In this document: one piece after another, positions 40,478 to 48,554 of the stretch
Position numbering within the stretch: the stretch's first letter is position 1
Layout of the letters: each line of letters starts with the position of its first letter
Assembly: GCF_018070045.1 (NCBI RefSeq)
Contig: NZ_JAGPYK010000041.1
Span: 1-49,953, forward strand
Length of the DNA stretch: 49,953 bases
Direction of reading: 5' to 3'
Origin: Micromonospora sp. U21
Lineage (GTDB): Bacteria; Actinomycetota; Actinomycetes; Mycobacteriales; Micromonosporaceae
Program-made: the position numbers and the translations under genes
The notes under the pieces: generated by a model
Told to the model about the DNA's origin: nothing
The model's database searches: none
Seen by the model: only the letters and a program-made list of their open reading frames with translations

Positions 40478-41657
40478 CGGACGGCCCCCACTGGGCGGAT
40501 TCCGGGTCGCGGGTGGCGCCGACCGGTTGCAGCTGCCGCGGATCACCTGGTCGGCCGGTGTGGACCGCCGGCTGCCAGCGGTCGCCCGAGGGCGGGATGT
40601 CGGGAGTCTCCGCGCGCGGTGCGGGCATCGCGGCCCGGCGCCGGGCCCGACGGCCGGCGGCGATCAGCAACGCGGCGAGCCAACCCAGCAGCAGCACGGC
40701 GGCGACCCCGGCACCGATGGCCAGCCAGCGGTCCCGGTCCAGCCCGTCGATCCGCTCGACCAGCAGGGCGTCCAGCTCGCTGAGGATGACCGGCTGGAGC
40801 TGGAGGGCGGCCCTGTGCGTGTCGAGCCGGGCGGCGGCCAGCCGGGCCGGGTCCACCGCGCCCGTGCCGGGGGCCGGGGCGGAGTACGCGGCCAGCGCCT
40901 CCACCGAGCGCTGGTAGGTGTCCAGCGGGGTCAGCGCGTTCGCGCCCAGGTCGGTGCTCTCCGAGCTGTCCACTGCGGAGCGCAGGCTGTCGACCAGGTC
41001 GGTGGCGGGCGTCAGGGCGGCCACCCGCAGGCCGGTCAGCTCGATGAGGGTGCGGGTCTGCTCGGCGGCCGGCCGGCGAGGGGCGAGCGTGCCCAGGTCG
41101 GCGAGCCGGCCGGCGGCCACCACCGCCTCGGGCAGCTCCTGGCCGGCGCTGTCCTGGAGGAAGAAGGAGTCGGCACCCGGGTCGCGAACCAGCCCGGAGC
41201 TTTCCCGGACCTTGCGGTGCAGGGCCAGCAGCAGATCGGTGACCTCGCCGTACGCGGTGTAGGCGGACTCGGCGTCGGTGGGGCTGCGGTCACGCAGCGC
41301 CTCCAGTTTGGCCCGCAGCCCGGCCCAGCGTTCCTGGCTGCGCAGCTCGGTGCCGATCCGGGCGTCCACCGCGGCCGCGTCCTCGACCGCGCGGGTCAGC
41401 GCGTCGCCGGGGGCGGGGCGGCCATTGACGGCGGCGGACTGGGCCTCGACCAGGGCGTCGGTGACCGGGGCCAGGGCGCGGAGGTACTGCACGCCGAGCC
41501 GTTCCCGGGCGGCCAGGTCGCGGTTGTCACCGGTCTGCCGCCAGGTCTGCGTGAGGAGCAGACCCACCGGCGCCAGCAGCGCCGCGACGAGCAGCATCGG
41601 CAGCAGTCGGCCCCACATGGACGGCCGTCGACGGGCCCGTGGCGCGGGGACTGTCAT
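40464..41657 (-). CDS. membrane sensor-like protein upstream of CvnA, 397 aa
   Basis: A basic N-terminus and a membrane helix (about 15-35) are followed by a 245-residue extracellular, mostly helical domain with repeated A/L/D/R heptads, then a second helix (about 283-308) and a short cytoplasmic Pro-rich tail. The topology is that of a sensor module of chemoreceptor or NIT-like type, but there is no HAMP or kinase part. It overlaps CvnA by 14 bp, so it may be an accessory receptor of the conservon. The operon promoter should lie in 41658-42000; I see no clear boxes there. Confidence 0.7.
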   Translation of the reverse strand: MTVPAPRARRRPSMWGRLLPMLLVAALLAPVGLLLTQTWRQTGDNRDLAARERLGVQYLRALAPVTDALVEAQSAAVNGRPAPGDALTRAVEDAAAVDARIGTELRSQERWAGLRAKLEALRDRSPTDAESAYTAYGEVTDLLLALHRKVRESSGLVRDPGADSFFLQDSAGQELPEAVVAAGRLADLGTLAPRRPAAEQTRTLIELTGLRVAALTPATDLVDSLRSAVDSSESTDLGANALTPLDTYQRSVEALAAYSAPAPGTGAVDPARLAAARLDTHRAALQLQPVILSELDALLVERIDGLDRDRWLAIGAGVAAVLLLGWLAALLIAAGRRARRRAAMPAPRAETPDIPPSGDRWQPAVHTGRPGDPRQLQPVGATRDPESAQWGPSDAAR

Positions 41658-42018
41658 GTGTGTCTCCTCCGGCGTCGGGCGGGGGCTCGGCGCGGTGTCG
41701 GGTTCGCCGACGAGTCCCGTGCACCGGACCGGAAAACTAGCCGAATCGTCCGTGGACGAACCGGTTGCCGGTGAGTCAGGTTTGCGTCAGTTCGAGCGAT
41801 GTCACCGTTCGTCCGGGTTGCCGGCACGCTGTGTCCCATCGGCGGGTGTGACATGAAGGGATCGAGGTGGATATCCGCCGAAGATCGGAATTCACGTGAT
41901 CCGAACTCAACTCACTGTGCCGCCTTCGACGGTGCGCGGTCGCACCTCCCCGGACCGCCGATCGGGGCAACCGGACGGACGTACGGCGGATCTCAGCCAA
42001 CGCTCAGCCTGCGGCCCG

Positions 42019-42024
42019 TACCGT
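42019..42024 (+). promoter_or_regulatory. -10 box of leaderless fusion gene
   Basis: TACCGT ends 7 nt before ATG 42032. A GTG at 42023 lies inside this box and is therefore unlikely to be the start. Confidence 0.5.
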
Positions 42025-42031
42025 GTGCCGC

Positions 42032-44896
42032 ATGAGATCGCCGTCGCCGGCCGCGTGGTTCCGGCGTGCCCTGCCCACCCGCCGCCGAGCGATCGCCGCA
42101 GCGGTGGTCGTCGTGCTTCTGGCGGCCGCCGTGACCTGGGCGGTGTGGGCGCAGGGATCGGGCGTACGCACCGAGAGCGCGATGCTCACGGTCCGCTCCG
42201 GACCGGCCGGCGACCAGCCGGTGGACCTGGACACCACCTTCTACCTGCCGACGGATGCATCGTCCGGTCGGAAGGTGCCGGCGGTGCTGCTGGCGCACGG
42301 GTTCGGCGGCACCAAGGAGTCGGTGCGCTCGGACGCGGAGGAGTTCGCCGGGCGCGGCTACGCGGTGCTCACCTGGACCGCGCGGGGCTTCGGCCGCAGC
42401 GGCGGCGAGATCCACCTGGACAGCCCGGACTACGAGGTACGCGACGCGCAACGGCTGCTGGACTGGCTCGCCGCCCGGCCGGAGGTGCGCACCGACGGTG
42501 CCGGCGACCCGAAGGTCGGCGTGGTCGGCGGCTCGTACGGCGGTGGGTTGGCGCTGCTGCTGGCCGCCCAGGACCGCCGGGTGGACGCGATCGTCCCGAT
42601 GATCACCTGGAACGACCTGTCCCGGGCGTTCCTGCCGGAGAGCACCGGCGGGGCGCCGACCGAGGGCGTGTTCAAGAAGGGTTGGGCGGGTCTCTTCTTC
42701 GGTGGGGGCGGCAACGTGGGCACCGGCCCGGCCGGGCTCTCCGGCGGGACGGCCGCTCAGCCGCAGGGGGCACCGGCCTCCGCCGGCCCGCCCAGCCCGG
42801 CGCCGGGCGCCGGCCCGGGTACCGGTCCCGGTGGCGCTCCGGCGGGTGCCGCCGACCCTTCGTGCGGCCGGTTCGCCGCCGACGTGTGCGCCGCGTACCT
42901 GCGGATCGCCACCACCGGTCGGGCCGACCAGGCCGCCGTGGACCTGCTGCGTCGGTCCAGCCCGGCGGGCGTGCTGAACCGGATCTCGGCGCCCACCCTG
43001 CTGGTGCAGGGCGAGGCGGACACCCTCTTCCCGCTCGGTGAGGCGGACGCCAACGCGCGGGGCATCGCCGCCGCCGGCACACCGGTGCGGGTCGCCTGGT
43101 TCACCGGCGGGCACGACGGCGGTGCGGGCCCCCGTTCGGACTCGGACCGGGTGAAGTTCCTGACCGTCCAGTGGCTCGACCACTACGTCAAGGGTGCGGG
43201 CGACCCGCCCGGCGACGACTTCACCTGGTCGCGGATCGCCGGCTTCGACGCGCTCGACCGGGGCCTGGTCGCCACCGGCTTCCGTGCGGCCGACTACCCG
43301 GGCCTGGCCGGTGACGCCCGCCGGGAGGTCGCGGTCGCCGGCCCTGCCCAGCCGATCGCGAACCCGCCGAACGGCAGCCCGGCCGCCATCTCCTCGGTGC
43401 CGTTCGCCGGCGGGCTCGCGTCGCTGCTGGACGGGGTGGCCGGCGACGTGCCCGGCCAGCACGCCCGGTTCGAGTCGGCGCCGCTGACCGACGCGGTCGA
43501 CGTGGCGGGCGCGCCCACCGTCACCCTGCGGGCCGCCTCACCGACCGGCGAGGCGGTGCTCTTCGTCAAGCTCTACGACGTCGACCCGGACGGCGCGGCC
43601 ACCCTGCCGAACGGGCTGGTCGCCCCGGTCCGGCTCACCGGCCTGCCGCAGCGGGTGCAGGACGCCCGCCCGGTCACCGTGACGCTGCCCGGGATCGTCC
43701 GCCGGGTCGAGGCCGGGCACCAGTTGCGGCTGGTCGTGGCCAGTTCCGATCAGGCGTACACGACGCCGGCCCAGCCCACCGTCTACACGGTGGCGGTGGA
43801 CGGCGCGGTCAGCCTGCCCACGGTCAGCGGGGAGCCGATCCCCACCACGGCGACGGTCTGGCGCTGGGTGCTCGCCGGCCTGCTCGCCGCCATCGCGATC
43901 GGCCTCGTCGTGATCGTCGCCGTGGTCCGCCGCCGGCACCGCCGGCAGGACCGCTCCGTGCACCCGGAGTACGCGGGCACGCCGCTGGCCGTGCGCCGGC
44001 TGCGCAAGGAGTACGCGGACGGCTTCGTCGCGGTGTCGAACGTGGACTTCGAGGTGCATCCGGGTCAGGTGGTGGGCCTGCTCGGGCCGAACGGCGCCGG
44101 CAAGACCACCACGCTGCGGGTGCTGATGGGGCTGACCCAGCCGACCGCCGGGGAGATCTACGTCTTCGGCCGCCGGCTGGTGCCCGGCTCGCCGGTGCTC
44201 TCGCGGATCGGCGCGCTGGTGGAGGGGCCCGGTTTCCTGCCGCACCTGTCCGGTCTGGAGAACCTGAGGGCGTACTGGCGGGCGACCGGGCGGCCGGCGG
44301 GGGACGCGCACTTCGACGAGGCGCTGGAGATCGCCGGCCTGGGCGACTCGGTGCAGCGGAAGATCAAGAACTACAGCCACGGGATGCGCCAGCGGCTGGC
44401 CATCGCCCAGGCCATGCTCGGCCTGCCGGAGCTGCTGGTGTTGGACGAGCCGACAGACGGGCTCGACCCGCCGCAGATCGCCGAGATGCGCCGGGTGCTC
44501 CAGCGGTACGCCACGGACGGTCGGGCGGTGCTGGTCTCCAGCCACCTGCTGGCCGAGGTGGAGCAGACCTGCACGCACGCGGTGGTGGTGAACAAGGGCC
44601 GGATCGTGGCGTCCGGGCCGGTGGAGGAGATCGTGGGCGAGTCGCCGAGCGTCCTCTTCGACGTCACCGACCCGGTGGCGGCGCGGGCGGTGCTGGACCG
44701 GCTGCACGGGGTCCGGGTGCTGCCGGAGAGCGACGGTCAGCTGGTGGTCGACACCAACGGCACGGCCCGCAGCGACGTGGTGGCCGAGTTGGTGCGCGCC
44801 GGCATCGGGGTGGACCGGGTGGTGCCCCGGCGCCGCCTGGAGGACGCGTTCCTCGCCCTGGTGGGCGAGAACTCTCGGGGAAGCGGTGACCGGTGA
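42032..44896 (+). CDS. fused S15/CocE-type hydrolase and ABC ATP-binding protein, 954 aa
   Basis: The first part has an N-terminal membrane helix (about 18-40) and an alpha/beta hydrolase with nucleophile in G-G-S-Y-G-G (Ser168), Asp in G-E-A-D-T-L-F-P and His in T-G-G-H-D-G-G. A Gly/Pro/Ala-rich insert sits around 245-280, followed by a beta domain similar to the C-terminal domain of X-Pro dipeptidyl peptidases (about 420-590). A second helix (about 609-633) leads to a cytoplasmic ABC module: Walker A G-P-N-G-A-G-K-T-T (about 685-693), Y-S-H-G-M-R-Q-R-L-A, and L-L-V-L-D-E-P-T-D-G-L-D. An outer hydrolase is thus tied to an inner ABC motor. Confidence 0.88.
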   Translation: MRSPSPAAWFRRALPTRRRAIAAAVVVVLLAAAVTWAVWAQGSGVRTESAMLTVRSGPAGDQPVDLDTTFYLPTDASSGRKVPAVLLAHGFGGTKESVRSDAEEFAGRGYAVLTWTARGFGRSGGEIHLDSPDYEVRDAQRLLDWLAARPEVRTDGAGDPKVGVVGGSYGGGLALLLAAQDRRVDAIVPMITWNDLSRAFLPESTGGAPTEGVFKKGWAGLFFGGGGNVGTGPAGLSGGTAAQPQGAPASAGPPSPAPGAGPGTGPGGAPAGAADPSCGRFAADVCAAYLRIATTGRADQAAVDLLRRSSPAGVLNRISAPTLLVQGEADTLFPLGEADANARGIAAAGTPVRVAWFTGGHDGGAGPRSDSDRVKFLTVQWLDHYVKGAGDPPGDDFTWSRIAGFDALDRGLVATGFRAADYPGLAGDARREVAVAGPAQPIANPPNGSPAAISSVPFAGGLASLLDGVAGDVPGQHARFESAPLTDAVDVAGAPTVTLRAASPTGEAVLFVKLYDVDPDGAATLPNGLVAPVRLTGLPQRVQDARPVTVTLPGIVRRVEAGHQLRLVVASSDQAYTTPAQPTVYTVAVDGAVSLPTVSGEPIPTTATVWRWVLAGLLAAIAIGLVVIVAVVRRRHRRQDRSVHPEYAGTPLAVRRLRKEYADGFVAVSNVDFEVHPGQVVGLLGPNGAGKTTTLRVLMGLTQPTAGEIYVFGRRLVPGSPVLSRIGALVEGPGFLPHLSGLENLRAYWRATGRPAGDAHFDEALEIAGLGDSVQRKIKNYSHGMRQRLAIAQAMLGLPELLVLDEPTDGLDPPQIAEMRRVLQRYATDGRAVLVSSHLLAEVEQTCTHAVVVNKGRIVASGPVEEIVGESPSVLFDVTDPVAARAVLDRLHGVRVLPESDGQLVVDTNGTARSDVVAELVRAGIGVDRVVPRRRLEDAFLALVGENSRGSGDR

Positions 44897-45792
44897 TGGC
44901 TGGCTCTTCCGTCGAGACGCCGATGGGCGTCACCGACCCGGCCGGTGCGGCCCGGGGCTACCGGCCGTCGGCGACGATGCCGTTCGGCGCGGAGTTCCGC
45001 CGGCAGGCGTCCCGGCGGCGTACCCAGCTGGCACTCGGGTTCATGGTGCTGCTGCCGCTGATCATCCTGGTCGCCTTCCAGTTCAACTCCGGCGGTGACG
45101 ACGACAACGGCAACAACGAGTTCGCCAGCCTGGTCGACCTGGCCACGTCCGGCGGGCTCAACTTCACCCTGTTCTCGATCTTCGTGTCGGCGTCGTTCCT
45201 GCTGGTGGTCGTCGTCGCGCTGTTCTGCGGCGACACGGTGGCCAGCGAGGCGAGCTGGGGCAGCCTGCGCTACCTGCTGGCGATCCCGGTGCCCCGGGCC
45301 CGGCTGCTCACCGTGAAGCTGGTGGTCGCGCTCGCGTACTCCGGGCTGGCCCTGCTCCTGCTGGCCGGCACCGCGCTGGCCGCGGGCACCCTGCGCTACG
45401 GCTGGTCGCCGCTGCGCAGCACGGTCGCCGCCGAGTTGGAGCCGGGCGAGGGTCTGCTCCGGCTGCTGGCCGTGCTCGGCTACCTGGCGGTCGTCCTGCT
45501 GGCGGTGGCCGGGCTGGCGTTCCTGCTGTCGGTGATCACGGACGCCGCGCTGGGTGCGGTGGGCGGCGCGGTGCTGCTCTGGATCCTCTCCAGCATCCTG
45601 GACCAGATCACCGCGCTCGGCGCGCTGCGCGACTTCCTGCCCACCCACTTCAGCACCGCCTGGCTGGGGCTGCTCTCCACTCCGGTGCAGACGGACGACG
45701 TGGTGCGCGGCTGCATCTCGGCGATCAGCTACGCGACGCTGTTCTGGGGGCTGGCCTTCTGGCGCTTCACCCGTAAGGACATCACGTCATAG
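44896..45792 (+). CDS. ABC-2 type permease, partner of the fusion protein, 298 aa
   Basis: Six hydrophobic segments: one near 50-68, one near 95-115, then four more in the second half, with the cytoplasmic W-G-S-L-R-Y-L-L-A-I-P-V-P-R-A-R-L-L motif typical of ABC-2 permeases. It lies directly after the fusion gene (TGATG overlap), so it is its membrane partner. ATG 44896 is used; GTG 44893 is one codon earlier. Confidence 0.87.
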   Translation: MAGSSVETPMGVTDPAGAARGYRPSATMPFGAEFRRQASRRRTQLALGFMVLLPLIILVAFQFNSGGDDDNGNNEFASLVDLATSGGLNFTLFSIFVSASFLLVVVVALFCGDTVASEASWGSLRYLLAIPVPRARLLTVKLVVALAYSGLALLLLAGTALAAGTLRYGWSPLRSTVAAELEPGEGLLRLLAVLGYLAVVLLAVAGLAFLLSVITDAALGAVGGAVLLWILSSILDQITALGALRDFLPTHFSTAWLGLLSTPVQTDDVVRGCISAISYATLFWGLAFWRFTRKDITS

Positions 45793-46443
45793 CCGGCTGT
45801 CGGGTGGGCTCACCGACGACGGCACCGGGGTGGACGGCTCGGCCTTCTTCCAGGCGCTGACGCCGATCCGGCCGGTGTTGCCCACGTCGACCGGCCCGTC
45901 CGGGTCGACGTCCTCGGCCGGCTGCCCCGCGGCGGGTGCCACCCGCAGGTATTCCCCGTTGGTGGCGGGCACGGTCGCGTCGGTGACGAGGTTGCGCCAG
46001 AGCACGGTGGCGACCGCCCGGTCGCCCGGGGCGAGGGTGATCTCACGCGGTGGCTGGTCGAAGCCCGGGGTGATCTCCTTCGCCCCGGGCAGCACGCGCA
46101 GGATGATCGCCTTGCGGTCCTCGTCCAGCACACGCAGCGCCGGGTATCCCTTGATCCGGTAGGGGCGGTCGCCGCAGTTCACCAGCTCCAGGCCGAGGGC
46201 GCGCAGCCCCATGGCGGCGTCCGACCCCCTCGACCGGATCCGGGCGCCCGACTCCGGGCACCAGAACGGCGGGCTGACGTACGCCGAGGGTGTCGGGCTG
46301 GGCGTGGCCGTGAGCTGGGGCGGCGCGCTCGGGCCGTCCCCGGCCTGACCCCGATGGTCGGCGGGGGCGCAGGCGGCGAGCGCGAGAACCATCGCGACCG
46401 CCACGCTGGCCCGTCGCGGTGTTGCCGCGTCGCGGTAGATCAT
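45787..46443 (-). CDS. DUF4232-like lipoprotein, 218 aa
   Basis: The N-terminal hydrophobic stretch ends in A-A-C at about residue 25, a lipobox-like cleavage site, so it is a surface lipoprotein. A Pro/Ser-rich linker precedes the DUF4232 domain: two cysteines (F-W-C-P-E-S and E-L-V-N-C-G-D-R-P-Y) and the beta-strand pair I-K-G-Y-P-A-L-R-V-L and V-A-T-V-L-W-R-N-L. DUF4232 is common in actinobacterial exported proteins of unknown role. Overlaps the permease gene by 6 bp. ATG 46443 is chosen over GTG 46461. Confidence 0.78.
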   Translation of the reverse strand: MIYRDAATPRRASVAVAMVLALAACAPADHRGQAGDGPSAPPQLTATPSPTPSAYVSPPFWCPESGARIRSRGSDAAMGLRALGLELVNCGDRPYRIKGYPALRVLDEDRKAIILRVLPGAKEITPGFDQPPREITLAPGDRAVATVLWRNLVTDATVPATNGEYLRVAPAAGQPAEDVDPDGPVDVGNTGRIGVSAWKKAEPSTPVPSSVSPPDSRL

Positions 46444-46621
46444 CCACCGATCCTTGCCCACGTGGGCCGCCCACCACCGCCCGGGCCTCTCGATCTCGAC
46501 GACTCCCGCCCTCGTGTCGACCCGGCATCAACTGTCGTTCGTCCCTGTCGAGCTGTTCCGAACCTGGACCGGCGTCACTTCCCCCGCCGGGCGTCCCTCC
46601 CGCCGCCGGCCCGATGGGCTC

Positions 46622-46653
46622 GTCCCCTTTGGAGCTGAATCGTTGGTGACATC
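46622..46653 (-). repeat. dispersed intergenic repeat, inverse copy
   Basis: On the minus strand it reads GATGTCACCAACGATTCAGC then TCCAAAGGGGAC, matching the copy at 16504-16535 at 26 of 32 positions. The 514-bp region 46444-46957 holds this repeat and the hairpin structure below, but no gene I can support. Confidence 0.6.
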
Positions 46654-46772
46654 ACCTGGCGGTTGGCCGTGAACGGCCATCACGGGGGCCGCACACGCCC
46701 AGGCGCGGTCGATCCGCTGGGCGCCGCCGGACTCGCTCCCCGGTGTGCCCGATGGATGGTGGGGGCCAGGAG

Positions 46773-46829
46773 CAGGCAGCACTTTCGGGGAAGGTGCTGC
46801 CTGCCGTCGCTTTGAGGCGACATCTTCCC
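46773..46829 (+). ncRNA. candidate pseudoknot-forming structured element
   Basis: CAGGCAGCAC (46773-46782) and GTGCTGCCTG (46794-46803) form a perfect 10-bp stem. Its loop TTTCGGGGAAG contains GGGAAG, complementary to CTTCCC at 46824-46829. Between these a second stem, GTCGC and GCGAC (46806-46821), can form. Together this is an H-type pseudoknot. It could also be a terminator for the ArsR gene, whose stop is 155 bp to the right on the minus strand. Expression is unproven, and I match it to no known family. Confidence 0.4.
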
Positions 46830-46957
46830 TGTAGTTGTGTGGACCTTCGCTGCCCCGCTCGCCGCGCAGGCGGACACGGTCACGCGCCGGGCGGACAGCG
46901 CGCCGGGCGGGCGGCGTGGGCCGGCAGGCAGCGCGGGGTCGAGCGGCCCGGTTGACG

Positions 46958-47263
46958 TCAGCTTCGGTTGGGTTGGGTGAGGACCGCGTCCAGCAGGCCG
47001 GGGTAGAGGTGGTCCAGTTCGTCGCGGCGGAGGCGGACGTAGCGGCTGGTGCCGGCGGCGCGGGTGCGGGTCAGGCCGGCCTCGCGCAGCACCTTCAGGT
47101 GGTGACTGCGGGTCGCCTTGGAGACGCCGAACTCGAAGGTGCCGCAGGCCCGCTCGCCGCCCTCGGCGAGCGCCCGCACGATCTGTAGCCGCACGTCGTC
47201 GGCGAGTGCGGCCAGCACGGCGGTGACCGGTACGGCGGCCAGGTCGGGTTCGTGCGGCTCCAT
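46958..47263 (-). CDS. ArsR-family transcriptional regulator, 101 aa
   Basis: Winged-helix regulator: A-L-A-D-D-V-R-L-Q-I-V-R-A-L, then V-S-K-A-T-R-S-H-H-L-K-V-L as recognition helix and Y-V-R-L-R-R-D-E-L-D as wing. The A-C-G-T-F-E-F-G segment has a single cysteine, so the usual CxCxxC metal site is absent; the inducer is probably not a metal sensed there. ATG 47263 is 6 nt after a minus-strand TACACT (47270-47275), with TTCGAC as -35 at 17 bp. Divergent from the transporter. Confidence 0.92.
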   Translation of the reverse strand: MEPHEPDLAAVPVTAVLAALADDVRLQIVRALAEGGERACGTFEFGVSKATRSHHLKVLREAGLTRTRAAGTSRYVRLRRDELDHLYPGLLDAVLTQPNRS

Positions 47264-47281
47264 GTGACCAGTGTAACCGTT

Positions 47282-47299
47282 GTTCGACAATCGTCGAAC
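47282..47299. promoter_or_regulatory. ArsR operator 1
   Basis: GTTCGA-N6-TCGAAC, a perfect palindrome; it overlaps the -35 of the regulator's own promoter. Confidence 0.75.
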
Positions 47300-47306
47300 A
47301 TCCCCC

Positions 47307-47312
47307 TAGTGT
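47307..47312 (+). promoter_or_regulatory. -10 box of the transporter gene
   Basis: TAGTGT sits between the two operators, so a bound repressor would flank it. Confidence 0.4.
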
Positions 47313-47323
47313 CGGTGCCGTTG

Positions 47324-47341
47324 GTTCGAAGATACTCGAAC
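47324..47341. promoter_or_regulatory. ArsR operator 2
   Basis: GTTCGA-N6-TCGAAC, with the same half-sites and spacing as operator 1 but an unrelated spacer; it ends 13 bp before the transporter start. Confidence 0.75.
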
Positions 47342-47354
47342 ATTGGAGCTGACG

Positions 47355-48317
47355 ATGCGATCCCGCGCCGCCGCCTACCCGTTACTCGCCGTGCTCAGCT
47401 GGGGAGCGATGTTCCCGATCCTGGCCAGTGCGCTGACCCGGGTCGACGCGCTCAACCTGACCACCACCCGTTATCTGCTGGCCGCCGTCATCCTGGTCGG
47501 CATCCTGCTGCTCCGCGAGGGCGCTGGCGCGCTGCGGCTCGGCGGCCGAGCGGTCGAGGTGGTGGTGCTCGGCGTGGTCGGCTTCGCCGGCTTCAACGTG
47601 CTCACCAGCCTGGCGCTCGAGCACGCCGCACCGCAGCAGATCGCCCTCTTCGTGGCGACCACCCCGGTCATCACCCAGCTGGTCCGCTGGGCCCGGGACG
47701 GCGTACGCCCGAAGCCCCTCCTGCTGGCTCTCTCCCTGGTGGCGCTTCTCGGCGTCGGCCTGGTGATCACGCGCGGGAGCCTGGCCGGGCTCGGTCAGTT
47801 CGGCCTCGGCGGGCTGATGATGATCGGCGCGGTGCTCGGCTGGGGCATCTACACGCACGGTGCCAGCCGGTTCGGCGACTGGTCTCCGCTGCGCTTCACC
47901 ACGCTGACCGCGCTCGCGGGCACAGCCGCCATGTTGGCCGCGAGCGTGCTCGCCGACGGCATCGGCTGGCAGCACGCGCCGGTGGCCGCCGACCTCGTGG
48001 CGGTCGCGCCGCAGTTGGCGTACGTCGTGATCCTGGGCGCCGTGGTCGCGGTGCTGGCCTGGAACACCGGCGTGCAGCGGCTCGGCGCCGCCAACGCCGC
48101 CCTGTTCATGAACCTGGTTCCGGTGACCACCTTCGCGGTGCAGATCGCCCGTGGCTACCGGCCGGAGCCGGTCGAGCTGGTCGGGGCCGCGATCACCATC
48201 GCCGCCCTGGTCGCCGCGAACCTCGCCACCCGGGCCCGGGTGCCGTCCCAGCCCGGACCGACCGCGGTGACGGACCCGGTCGCGGTGGTCGACCCGGTGG
48301 CGGTGGCCGCCCGTTGA
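47355..48317 (+). CDS. EamA/DMT-family transporter, 320 aa
   Basis: Ten hydrophobic segments in two five-helix EamA repeats. The first begins Y-P-L-L-A-V-L-S-W-G-A-M-F-P, the second G-L-M-M-I-G-A-V-L-G-W-G-I-Y. The end of each repeat carries the conserved A-L-x-x-A-A-P-Q and L-G-A-A-N-A-A-L-F-M-N-L-V-P motifs. Such proteins export metabolites or amino acids. Its ATG has TTGGAG upstream. The divergent ArsR gene and the two shared operators imply repression by that protein. Confidence 0.9.
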   Translation: MRSRAAAYPLLAVLSWGAMFPILASALTRVDALNLTTTRYLLAAVILVGILLLREGAGALRLGGRAVEVVVLGVVGFAGFNVLTSLALEHAAPQQIALFVATTPVITQLVRWARDGVRPKPLLLALSLVALLGVGLVITRGSLAGLGQFGLGGLMMIGAVLGWGIYTHGASRFGDWSPLRFTTLTALAGTAAMLAASVLADGIGWQHAPVAADLVAVAPQLAYVVILGAVVAVLAWNTGVQRLGAANAALFMNLVPVTTFAVQIARGYRPEPVELVGAAITIAALVAANLATRARVPSQPGPTAVTDPVAVVDPVAVAAR

Positions 48318-48385
48318 CCCCCACCCGTCCGGGCCCGCCCGCTCACAGCGTGGGATCTGCGGTGGAGGCGACGCCCGGCGTTGCC

Positions 48386-48391
48386 TAGACT
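48386..48391 (+). promoter_or_regulatory. -10 box before the SAM riboswitch
   Basis: TAGACT, with a predicted transcript start around 48398, just before the riboswitch P1. Confidence 0.5.
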
Positions 48392-48409
48392 CGACGGCAC
48401 AACTGCATA

Positions 48410-48544
48410 CCTCATCCAGAGGGGCTGAGGGATACGGCCCGACGACGCCCCGGCAACCACCCCGCGCGCTCACCGCTGAGCGACCCGCGGGGCAGGTGCC
48501 AATTCCGTCCCCGCCGCACCGTGCGATGCGGGGAAAGATGAGAG
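48410..48544 (+). ncRNA. SAM riboswitch (S-box/SAM-I type)
   Basis: P1 is CTCATC (48411-48416) pairing with GATGAG (48537-48542). The core has GAGGGATACGGCCCGACGAC then GCCCCGGCAACC, and G-GTGCCAATTCC before a third stem C-CCGCCGCAC-GGG; all are the conserved S-box elements. It leads directly into the ribosome site of thrC. Its SAM-dependent folding would presumably close P1 and hide the GAGAGGA site. Confidence 0.85.
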
Positions 48545-48554
48545 GACCCTCGAC

